A DNA stretch of 64,000 nt, from assembly GCF_039871875.1 (NCBI RefSeq), contig NZ_JBDPMD010000030.1:1-64000 (forward strand). The letters are read 5' to 3'. Position numbers and translations under genes: made by a program. The notes beneath the pieces are model-generated. The model was given only the letters and a program-made list of their open reading frames with translations. It was not told the origin of the DNA and ran no database searches. Of the stretch, positions 9,008-16,159 are shown piece by piece; the stretch's first letter is position 1; the number at the start of each line of letters is the position of its first letter. This DNA comes from Sphaerisporangium sp039871875. Lineage in GTDB: Bacteria; Actinomycetota; Actinomycetes; Streptosporangiales; Streptosporangiaceae.

Positions 9008-9804
9008 CCGACTTCCTGGGCCTCGCGGCGGACATCGCGCGGGAGGCGGGCGACATGCTGCTCGCCAAGCGCCCGGCCCGCCCCGAGGCGGTCCAGACCA
9101 AGTCGAGCCAGACCGACGTGGTGACCGCGCTCGACCACGCCTCTGAGGAGCTGATCCGCGCGCGGATCCGCGAGGCGCGGCCGGACGACGCCGTGCTCGG
9201 CGAGGAGGGCGGCGAGATCGGCGACGGCCGGGTCCGCTGGCTCGTCGACCCGATCGACGGCACGGTCAACTTCATGTACGGCCTGCCGGACTGGGCGGTC
9301 AGCGTGGCCGTGGAGGTGGACGGCGAGATCGTGGCCGGCGTCGTCAACGTCCCCACGCGCGGCGAGTTGTTTTCCGCGCGCAAGGGCGGCGGCGCCGAGC
9401 TGCTGCGGGCCGGGGCGCCACCCGAGCGGCTGGCCTGCAACACCGGGGTGCCGCTGCCGCAGGCGCTCATCGCCACCGGCTTCGGCTACCTGCCGGAACG
9501 GCGGGTGGTGCAGGGCGAGGTGCTCGCCCGGCTGATCTCCCGGGTGCGCGACATCCGGCGGCGCGGCTCGGCTGCGGTTGACCTGTGCTCGGTGGCGGCG
9601 GGCCAGGTGGACGCCTTCTACGAGCGGGGCCTGATGCCCTGGGACCTCGCGGCGGGCGGCCTGATCGCGTCCGAGGCGGGGGCACGGCTCGGCGGCCTGC
9701 GCGGGCGGCCGCACTCCGGCGACTTCGTCGTGTGCGCGGCGCCCGGCCTGTTCGAGGACCTGCACGACCTGCTCGTGCCGCTCGACCCCGACCGCGACGC
9801 CTGA
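9004..9804 (+). CDS. Inositol monophosphatase family protein
   Basis: This is a 266-residue member of the Mg2+-dependent sugar and inositol phosphatase family. The metal-binding motifs are present: VLGEEGGEIG (motif with the metal Glu), WLVDPIDGTVNF (DPxDGT) and the C-terminal MPWDLAAGGLIASEAGARL (WDxAxG). Possible substrates include inositol-1-phosphate, histidinol phosphate or other sugar phosphates, which cannot be told apart here. The start ATG overlaps the stop of the S9 peptidase gene. A strong terminator follows 39 bases after the stop. Confidence 0.9.
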   Translation: MTDFLGLAADIAREAGDMLLAKRPARPEAVQTKSSQTDVVTALDHASEELIRARIREARPDDAVLGEEGGEIGDGRVRWLVDPIDGTVNFMYGLPDWAVSVAVEVDGEIVAGVVNVPTRGELFSARKGGGAELLRAGAPPERLACNTGVPLPQALIATGFGYLPERRVVQGEVLARLISRVRDIRRRGSAAVDLCSVAAGQVDAFYERGLMPWDLAAGGLIASEAGARLGGLRGRPHSGDFVVCAAPGLFEDLHDLLVPLDPDRDA

Positions 9805-9843
9805 GCCGGCCCGTAGGGCGAAACAGGGCGCCGGACGGCGAAA

Positions 9844-9876
9844 AAGGGCCCGCCCGGGGTGACCGGGCGGGCCCTT
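9844..9876. terminator. Bidirectional intrinsic terminator
   Basis: A perfect 14-bp inverted repeat (arms 9844-9857 and 9863-9876) with a 5-nt GGTGA loop is flanked by an A run on the left. It sits between the converging phosphatase gene and the small gene at 9939. The stem is almost all G:C, and the A run serves as a U tract for the minus-strand transcript. Confidence 0.85.
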
Positions 9877-9938
9877 CCGGCGGAGCGGCGGATGATCGTC
9901 GGGGCTGATCGGGCCGTTCGCGGGCTTATATGTGCGTA

Positions 9939-10103
9939 TCAGTGCTGGAGCGGCACACCGTTGTCGGTGGCGATCCGGCGAAGATCCTCAATGTCGGCGG
10001 TGAGAGCTTCGGCGAGGAAGTCGTCGCCACTGGTGCGCGCCTCCTGAAGGCCCTTGTAGGCCTGGTCGAGCCGGTGTTCGATCGTCGTGGTGAACTCGCC
10101 CAT
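9939..10103 (-). CDS. Small conserved actinobacterial protein (54 aa)
   Basis: The function is unknown. The best start is the ATG at 10103, which gives MGEFTTTIEHRLDQAYKGLQ and lies 5 bases after a good Shine-Dalgarno sequence (AGAAGG). A longer reading to 10211 has no such signal. The product is acidic and predicted almost fully helical, with an amphipathic pattern (DDFLAEALTADIEDLRRIA) that suggests a small coiled-coil or protein-binding unit. It ends in VPLQH and has no membrane segment. Confidence 0.7.
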   Translation of the reverse strand: MGEFTTTIEHRLDQAYKGLQEARTSGDDFLAEALTADIEDLRRIATDNGVPLQH

Positions 10104-10252
10104 CTCACCTTCTTTCTCGATGGGGCAAGAGCGGTCGGTCCTCGGGATCACCTTGGGGGTGGGCACATGACGTTGCCCCGCCGGAACCCGTGGGGCTACG
10201 GGTTTACCCACCGGCTTGTCAGCCTTAAACCAACAATTCAGGAAGTATGCAG

Positions 10253-10268
10253 TGTGAGGTATGTCACG
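10253..10268. promoter_or_regulatory. Crp-like operator upstream of the two-component operon
   Basis: The sequence reads TGTGA, six bases, TCACG, which matches the TGTGA-N6-TCACA consensus of Crp/FNR-type regulators at nine of ten positions. It lies 113 bases before the response-regulator start and about 150 bases before the small gene on the other strand, so it could serve either. The call rests on sequence similarity only. Confidence 0.45.
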
Positions 10269-10381
10269 GAATCGCCGCGCGGCCGAGCGCTCTTACCGTC
10301 CGCTTAGCCTCGTTGTGGCGACAATGAACAGGCCGGTCCGCCCGGAGCCGGGCCGGGGCTCAACAGGAGGTGCCAGAGGCC

Positions 10382-11035
10382 GTGCGGGTGCTTGTGGTGG
10401 AAGACGAGCGGGTGCTCGCCGACGCGATCGCGACCGGGCTGCGCCGCGAGGCGATGGCGGTCGACGTGGCGTACGACGGGGCGGGCGCGCTGGAGCGCAC
10501 CGGGTACATCGATTACGACGTGATAGTCCTGGACCGCGACCTGCCGAAGGTCCACGGCGACGAGGTGTGCCGCCGGCTGGTGGCCGAGCGTACGGCCACG
10601 CGTATCCTGATGCTCACCGCGTCCGGCGAGGTGGACGACAAGGTGGAGGGCCTGGAGCTCGGCGCGGACGACTACCTCGCCAAGCCGTTCGCCTTCATGG
10701 AGCTGGTGGCCCGGGTGCGGGCCCTCGGCCGCCGCTCGGCCCCGGCGCTGCCGCCGGTGCTGGAGCGCGCCGGGATCCGCCTCGACCCGGGCAAGCGCCT
10801 GGTCACCAGGGACGACCAGGAGATCGCGCTCACCAAGAAGGAGTTCGCGGTCCTCGAGGAGCTGATGCGGGCCGAGGGCGCCGTGGTCAGCCAGGAGGAC
10901 CTGCTCGACAAGGCGTGGGACGAGAACATCGACCCGTTCACCAACGTGGTCCGGGTCACGATGATGACCCTGCGCAAGAAGCTCGGCGAGCCCGCGGTGA
11001 TCGAGACCGTGCCGGGAGTGGGTTACAAGCTGTGA
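10382..11035 (+). CDS. OmpR-family response regulator
   Basis: This two-component transcription factor of about 217 residues has a receiver domain at residues 1-115. The acidic pair is VVEDER, the phosphate-accepting Asp51 is in DVIVLDRDLP, and the conserved Lys is in DDYLAKPFAF. A winged-helix DNA-binding domain follows (about 125-217, ending VIETVPGVGYKL). I chose the GTG at 10382 because an AGGAGG box ends 11 bases before it. The GTG at 10370 overlaps that box. The stop overlaps the start of the kinase gene, so the pair is one operon. Confidence 0.92.
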   Translation: MRVLVVEDERVLADAIATGLRREAMAVDVAYDGAGALERTGYIDYDVIVLDRDLPKVHGDEVCRRLVAERTATRILMLTASGEVDDKVEGLELGADDYLAKPFAFMELVARVRALGRRSAPALPPVLERAGIRLDPGKRLVTRDDQEIALTKKEFAVLEELMRAEGAVVSQEDLLDKAWDENIDPFTNVVRVTMMTLRKKLGEPAVIETVPGVGYKL

Positions 11036-12606
11036 GCGAGGAACGTGACGGGGGAGCGGCGCCGGAAGGCGGGCGGCCGGCCTTCTCCGCGCCTCAGCCG
11101 CTGATCGTCCCGCCGGGCGACCCGGCGGCGGCGAACGGGCCGCAGGACCCGGTGCCCACCGGCGCGCTGCCCGTCTCCCGCCCGTCCGCCGGCGGGGAGA
11201 CCGGGGGGCGTCCGGCCGGCCAGGGATCGGCCGGCAAGGCCGTCATCGGCGGCCTCCCGGTGGCCCCGCCCGAACGTCCCGCGCTCCCGCCGCAGGCCCC
11301 GGGCCAAGGGGGCCAGTGGCAGAGCGAGCAGCTCACGGTGGAGAGCCCGCGCGCTCGCCGCCGCCCGAGGTCCGCACCGCCCGCGCCGGGCGGGCTGCCC
11401 GTCTGGGACGGCCCGCCGCCGATCGCCCCGCGTCCCGTGCAGCCGGAGCTGCTCGCCCAGCTCCGGCAGCTCCCCGGCCGCATGAGCATCCGGGCGCGGC
11501 TCACCCTCACGTACGGCGCCCTGTTCTTCGCCGCCGGCGCGCTGCTGCTGTTCGTGATCTACTCGTTCGTCAGCAAGGCGATCTACGACTCCTGGCCGGA
11601 GTTCCCGTTCCGTCTGGACGACGTGCCGCCGGAGTTCGCGCTGTCCCTGCAGGAACGCTGGGCCTCCTTCCGCGCCGAGACCATCGTCGCCGCCCGCGCG
11701 CACCTGCTCACCAACTCGCTGCTGGCGCTCGGCGGCGTCGGCATCCTCGCGCTGATCTTCGGGTACGTCGTCACGGACCGCGCGCTGCGTCCGGTGCAGA
11801 AGATGACCTCCACCGCCCGGCGCCTGTCGGAGACCTCCCTGGCCCACGAGCGCATCGACCTGAAGGGTCCCAACGACGAGCTGAAGGAGCTCGCCGACAC
11901 CTTCGACGAGATGCTCACCCGCCTCCACCGGGCCTTCGACGCCCAGCGGCGTTTCGTCGACAACGCCTCCCACGAGCTGCGCACCCCGCTCGCGATCAAC
12001 CGCACCGTGCTGGAGGTGGCGCTCGGCGACCCGAACGCCTCGGAGGACCTGCGGGTGCTCGGCCGCACCCTGCTCGGCACCAACGCCAGGAACGAGCACC
12101 TCATCGAGGGCCTGCTGCTGCTCGCCCGTAGCGAACGCGAACTGGCGGTGCGCAAGCCCGTCGACCTCAGCGAGGTGGGCCGCACGGTGGTGGAGCAGCA
12201 CGCCGCGTACGCGGAGGAGAGTTCGGTGACCGTGCAGACCGACCTGCGTGGATCGCCTACTCTGGGTGACCCGGTGCTGCTTGAGCGGCTGGTGGCCAAC
12301 CTGGTGGAGAACGCGATCAAGTACAACGTCCCCGCGGGGGGACAGGTCTGGCTCCGCACGGGAATGGTGGACGGCTCCCCCGTTGTTCAGGTGGCCAACA
12401 CCGGGCAGCATGTGCCCGCGTACGAGGTGGACGACCTGTTCGAGCCGTTCCGCCGGCTCAACTCCGACCGGGTGGAATCGGCCCGCGGCGCCGGGCTCGG
12501 CCTGTCCATCGTGCGCGCGGTCGTGCGCGCGCACCGGGGCATCATCAAGGCGGTGCCCCGGGACGGCGGCGGCCTGGTGATGACGGTTCGACTTCCGGCG
12601 GGCTGA
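11032..12606 (+). CDS. Sensor histidine kinase with long Pro-rich N-terminal extension
   Basis: This 524-residue membrane kinase is the partner of the adjacent response regulator. Residues 1-150 are an unusual disordered Pro/Gly/Ala-rich cytoplasmic region. Two transmembrane helices (about 157-182 and 229-250) flank a short extracytoplasmic loop of about 45 residues. HAMP follows (about 250-305), then the H-box with His314 in FVDNASHELRTPLAIN. The N box is LVANLVENAIKYN and the G box is GAGLGLSIVRAVVRAH. The start is the GTG at 11032, overlapping the regulator stop. With so small a sensor loop the stimulus may be sensed in the membrane or through a partner protein. Confidence 0.92.
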   Translation: MSEERDGGAAPEGGRPAFSAPQPLIVPPGDPAAANGPQDPVPTGALPVSRPSAGGETGGRPAGQGSAGKAVIGGLPVAPPERPALPPQAPGQGGQWQSEQLTVESPRARRRPRSAPPAPGGLPVWDGPPPIAPRPVQPELLAQLRQLPGRMSIRARLTLTYGALFFAAGALLLFVIYSFVSKAIYDSWPEFPFRLDDVPPEFALSLQERWASFRAETIVAARAHLLTNSLLALGGVGILALIFGYVVTDRALRPVQKMTSTARRLSETSLAHERIDLKGPNDELKELADTFDEMLTRLHRAFDAQRRFVDNASHELRTPLAINRTVLEVALGDPNASEDLRVLGRTLLGTNARNEHLIEGLLLLARSERELAVRKPVDLSEVGRTVVEQHAAYAEESSVTVQTDLRGSPTLGDPVLLERLVANLVENAIKYNVPAGGQVWLRTGMVDGSPVVQVANTGQHVPAYEVDDLFEPFRRLNSDRVESARGAGLGLSIVRAVVRAHRGIIKAVPRDGGGLVMTVRLPAG

Positions 12607-12882
12607 TACGGCGGGGGTCGTCTCGTTCACGCCAGACATGTGGTTGGATGTGCCGTCGAACACGATGGGTCCTGTCGCCAATGCTGTGGATTTCGCCATA
12701 TTTGGCTAACCAAGCGGCACGGGCGGCAAGGCACTCACGTGTTAGGAGGTTCATCGACCGTTCCCACGGGGTACCGACAGCGAAATTCCCTGAGGAGATC
12801 GGGCACAAGATGGACCGCCCAGACGTTACAGACCCGCGACGCGTGACGCGCAAGCCATAGATGAGGGGGATGGAGTACGCAA

Positions 12883-13182
12883 ATGGCCACCGACTACGAC
12901 AGCCCGCGCAAGACTGATGACGACCTGAACGAGGACAGCCTTCAGGAGCTTCAGGCGCGGCGGACCGACAAGTCCTCGGGGAGCATCGACATCGACGAGA
13001 CCGATCTCGCCGAGTCGCTCGAGCTGCCCGGTGCGGACCTGTCGAACGAGGAGCTCTCGCTTCGCGTGATCCCGCGGCAGGCGGACGAGTTCACCTGCTC
13101 GCGGTGTTTCCTGGTGCACCACCGCAGCCAGCTCGCCTCCGACAAGGGCGGCCAGCAGATCTGCCGCGAGTGCGCCGCCTGA
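12883..13182 (+). CDS. DUF4193 family small zinc-ribbon-like protein
   Basis: This is a conserved actinobacterial protein of 99 residues with unknown function. The N-terminal half is acidic (TDDDLNEDSLQELQARR; IDIDETDLAESLELPG). The C-terminal half has two cysteine pairs, FTCSRCFLVHHR and QICREC, that together form a likely zinc site. The ATG at 12883 follows a G-rich ribosome binding site (GAGGGGGATGGAG) with a longer than usual spacing. The next gene starts 19 bases after the stop, which suggests an operon. Confidence 0.85.
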   Translation: MATDYDSPRKTDDDLNEDSLQELQARRTDKSSGSIDIDETDLAESLELPGADLSNEELSLRVIPRQADEFTCSRCFLVHHRSQLASDKGGQQICRECAA

Positions 13183-13201
13183 CCATCTCCGAGGAGGGCC
13201 C

Positions 13202-14080
13202 GTGACATCGGGAGCAGATGGACCGTCGCAGGACCTGCCCGCCGAGCCGGAGGGGCCGAGGGAGCCGGCGGCGCCGTCAGCGTCATCGGAGCAGGCGGAG
13301 CGTCCCGCTGCGCCGGTGCCGGCGGTACGGGAGCACGAGACGGCGGCCGACGCGGAGGTCGCCGAGATCGTGGGCAAGCTCGCCGAGCCCGAGGGGCTGG
13401 ACGGCGCCGAGCGGCGCAGGCTGGTCGGCCGTCTCAGCCTCGCGCTTGCCGACGCCGCCCGCAAGGCGAAGGCCTCCGGCGGTGTGGGAGGCCGATGGCT
13501 CGCGGACCTGTTCGCGTCGATCGTGCCGCGGCTGCCGATCCGTGATCTCCAGGCGCTTCAGGAACATCACTACGGCCTGACCGGCGAACAACTGGCGGAC
13601 GACCTCGTGCGCACGGCCAGCAAGGCGACGATGGCCGTCGGAGCGGTCGGCGGGGCCGTCGCCGCCGCCGAGTTCGCCGCGCCGCCGCTGCTGCTGTCCG
13701 CGCCGGCGCAACTGGTGGCGGAGACGCTCGTCGTCGCCGCCATCGAGGTGAAGCTCATCGCCGAGCTGCACGCGGTGTACGGCGTGCAGGTGCAGGGCAA
13801 CGGCACCCAGCGGGCCCTGGCGTTCAGCGTCGCGTGGTCCAAGCAGCGCGGGGTGGACCCGCTGGCACCCGCGTCGGTCACGCTGGCGCTCGGCGCCGCG
13901 GCTAAGGCCGGGTTACGCAAACGTCTGTTGCGCACCCTCGGCCGTCATCTGACCACTCTCGGACCCTTCCTGACCGGCGCCATCGCCGGCGGAGCCCTCA
14001 ACAGAATCGCCACCCGCCGCCTGGCGGAAGTCATTCGCGCCGACCTGCGGCGCCAGCGCGCCCTGCCCCCCGCGCCTTAG
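13202..14080 (+). CDS. Conserved hypothetical protein, possibly membrane-associated (EcsC-like helices)
   Basis: The function is not established. The 292-residue protein has an acidic, disordered N-terminus (residues 1-50), then a helical region with a hydrophobic Ala/Gly-rich stretch (about 135-185: VGAVGGAVAAAEFAAPPLLL and LVAETLVVAAIEVKLIAEL). A second hydrophobic segment near 255-270 (LTGAIAGGALNRIATRRLA) precedes a basic C-terminus. The pattern resembles EcsC-type proteins, but I am not sure of the family. The GTG at 13202 lies 4 bases after GAGGAGGG. It follows the DUF4193 gene closely and is probably co-transcribed with it. Confidence 0.7.
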   Translation: MTSGADGPSQDLPAEPEGPREPAAPSASSEQAERPAAPVPAVREHETAADAEVAEIVGKLAEPEGLDGAERRRLVGRLSLALADAARKAKASGGVGGRWLADLFASIVPRLPIRDLQALQEHHYGLTGEQLADDLVRTASKATMAVGAVGGAVAAAEFAAPPLLLSAPAQLVAETLVVAAIEVKLIAELHAVYGVQVQGNGTQRALAFSVAWSKQRGVDPLAPASVTLALGAAAKAGLRKRLLRTLGRHLTTLGPFLTGAIAGGALNRIATRRLAEVIRADLRRQRALPPAP

Positions 14081-14333
14081 CCGGACCACCACCCCCTCTT
14101 CTTCTCCTCCGTCCCAGCGGTCCCTTCCGCTTCCTTCACCATGCCGTTGTGTGCCCGATGTGTCCCCTGGTTTACGGTCGGCTGTTCCGATACCGGTAAA
14201 TGAGTCTTTATCTGCCTCTGGGGTGAAAGTTAGGTAAGCCGGGAATGTAGCCCGCACTATCCCGGTGCCCCGCACACAGAGAGCTGCGACCGGTTTCGTA
14301 AGGTAGTCACAAACCGATCACGAGGGAGGACGC

Positions 14334-15713
14334 GTGCGCAGCTCATTCCTGATCGTCGCGAACCGGCTGGCCGTCGACCGGACGATCACCGCGGACGGCA
14401 CCGCCTCCTGGCGGCGCAGTCCCGGGGGTCTGGTCACCGCCATCGCTCCGGTGATGCAGCGCCGCGACGGCGCGTGGCTGGGCTGGCACGGCGCCCCCAA
14501 CGAGGAGCTGAAGCCGTTCGAGCACGACGGGATGAACCTCATCCCGGTCCCCCTGTCGGCCAACGAGGTGGAGCTGTACTACGAGGGCTTCTCCAACGCC
14601 ACCCTGTGGCCGCTCTACCACGACGTGGTGGCCACCCCCGTCTACTCCCGCGTGTTGTGGGACGCCTACCGCGCGGTCAACGAGCGCTTCGCCCGCGCCG
14701 CCGCCGACATCGCGGCCGACAACGCCGTCGTCTGGGTGCAGGACTACCAGCTCCAGCTCGTCCCGGCGATGTTGCGTGCGCTGCGCCCCGACGTGAAGAT
14801 CGGCTTCTTCCTGCACATCCCGTTCCCGCCCGCCGAGCTGTTCTGGCAGCTCCCGTGGCGGCGCGAGATCCTGGAGGGCCTGCTCGGCGCCGACCTGGTC
14901 GGCTTCCAGCGGCCCGGCGGCGCGTCCAACTTCATCCGGCTGTGCCGCCGCCAGCTCGGCCTGCAGAACCAGCGCCAGGAGATCTCCTACGGCGACCGCA
15001 CCGTGCGCGCCGAGGCGTTCCCCATCTCCGTCGACTTCGGGGAGCTGGACTCGCTGGTGCGCGAGCCGCACATCCTGGCCCGCGCCAAGGAGATCCGCGC
15101 CGAGCTCGGCGAGCCCGAGCACGTCCTGCTCGGGGTGGACCGGCTCGACTACACCAAGGGCATCGGCCAGCGGCTGAAGGCGTTCGGCGAGCTGCTCGCC
15201 GACCGCAGCATAAAGCCGGGAGAGGCGGTGTTCGTGCAGATCGCCACCCCGAGCCGTGAGCGGGTCGAGGAGTACCGCAACCTGCGCGACGAGATCGAGC
15301 TGCGGGTCGGCCGCATCAACGGCCAGTACGGCATGCTCGGCGTGCCGCCGATCAACTACTTCCACCAGTCCTACGGCCGCGACGAGCTGGCCGCGCTGTA
15401 CTGCGCCGCCGACGTCATGGTGGTGACGCCGCTGCGCGACGGCATGAACCTCGTGGCCAAGGAGTACGTCGCCTGCCGGCACGACCTGCGCGGCGCGCTG
15501 GTGCTCAGCGAGTTCGCCGGGGCCGCCGACGAGCTCAAGCACTCCTTCCTGGTCAACCCCTGGGACACCGACGGCCTGAAACGCCAGATGCTCGCCGCGA
15601 TGCGGGCCACCCCCCACGAGCTGTCGCGCCGCATGCGCTCCATGCGCAGGCGTATCGCGACCTACGACGTCGACCGCTGGGCCGGCGACTTCCTGGCCGC
15701 GCTGGAGCGCTGA
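14334..15713 (+). CDS. otsA: Trehalose-6-phosphate synthase
   Basis: This GT20-family retaining glycosyltransferase joins UDP- or GDP-glucose to glucose-6-phosphate, the first step of the OtsAB trehalose route. The 459-residue length is normal. Visible motifs are SSFLIVANRLAVDR at the N-terminus, VWVQDYQLQLVPAMLR, GFFLHIPFPPAELFWQLPWR, VDRLDYTKGIGQRLKAF and the nucleotide-sugar region DGMNLVAKEYVACR...GALVLSEFAGAA. The start is the GTG at 14334, 6 bases after GAGGGAGG. No otsB lies next to it. A hairpin terminator follows 14 bases after the stop. Confidence 0.94.
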   Translation: MRSSFLIVANRLAVDRTITADGTASWRRSPGGLVTAIAPVMQRRDGAWLGWHGAPNEELKPFEHDGMNLIPVPLSANEVELYYEGFSNATLWPLYHDVVATPVYSRVLWDAYRAVNERFARAAADIAADNAVVWVQDYQLQLVPAMLRALRPDVKIGFFLHIPFPPAELFWQLPWRREILEGLLGADLVGFQRPGGASNFIRLCRRQLGLQNQRQEISYGDRTVRAEAFPISVDFGELDSLVREPHILARAKEIRAELGEPEHVLLGVDRLDYTKGIGQRLKAFGELLADRSIKPGEAVFVQIATPSRERVEEYRNLRDEIELRVGRINGQYGMLGVPPINYFHQSYGRDELAALYCAADVMVVTPLRDGMNLVAKEYVACRHDLRGALVLSEFAGAADELKHSFLVNPWDTDGLKRQMLAAMRATPHELSRRMRSMRRRIATYDVDRWAGDFLAALER

Positions 15714-15727
15714 CGCGCGTCGGCTCG

Positions 15728-15760
15728 GAGCCCTGAGCGTGCTCGGCGCTCTCAGGGCTC
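15728..15760. terminator. Intrinsic terminator between otsA and the DUF4235 gene
   Basis: The 10-bp arms GAGCCCTGAG (15728-15737) and CTCAGGGCTC (15751-15760) are perfect inverted repeats around a 13-nt loop. The element lies between two converging genes and could serve both. There is no clear U tract, which is common for actinobacterial terminators. Confidence 0.75.
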
Positions 15761-15769
15761 GCAGTACCC

Positions 15770-16075
15770 TCAGGACTTGGCGAGCCGCTCGGCCTTGGCG
15801 GGCAGGGACTTCCACGCCCGGTACCGCTTGTGCGCCGAGCGGGTGGCCACGATGCGCGCGACCTCCATGCCGACGCCGAGCACCACGGCGAAGCCGACCG
15901 CCTCGACCAGGCTGGTCTCCAGCGAGTCGGGGTCCGCCGGCGGCTTCTTGCCGGTGGTCTTCTGCCAGCCGAACTCGATGGCCTTGCGTGCGGCGAACCC
16001 GACGCCGAGCCCCACCACGGCGCCGATGAGGCGCCAGGCCATGTCCTGCTTCTCCTCGTCCGATGACCTCGGCAC
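15770..16075 (-). CDS. DUF4235 family small membrane protein
   Basis: This 101-residue protein of unknown function is widespread in actinobacteria. It has two hydrophobic helices: WRLIGAVVGLGVGFAARKAIE (about residues 14-34) and VEAVGFAVVLGVGMEVARIVA (about 58-78). A linker with WQKTTGKKPPADPDS lies between them, and the basic tail is AHKRYRAWKSLPAKAERLAK. The ATG at 16075 is used here. The second Met (MAWRLIGAV, residue 12) is the shorter option. It diverges from valS across 84 bases. Confidence 0.85.
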   Translation of the reverse strand: MPRSSDEEKQDMAWRLIGAVVGLGVGFAARKAIEFGWQKTTGKKPPADPDSLETSLVEAVGFAVVLGVGMEVARIVATRSAHKRYRAWKSLPAKAERLAKS

Positions 16076-16159
16076 GCCGTCTCCCCTCGCTTCGTCGATC
16101 TACGCAGAACCCTAAACCCCCACGACGCGCTGTGGGGCGACGCCATACCATAAGGCGGC

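Noticed and set aside
12640..12860. Short plus-strand frames upstream of the DUF4193 gene
   Set aside because: No ribosome binding site, Arg/Thr/Trp-rich composition, and two competing frames. Treated as promoter and leader region.
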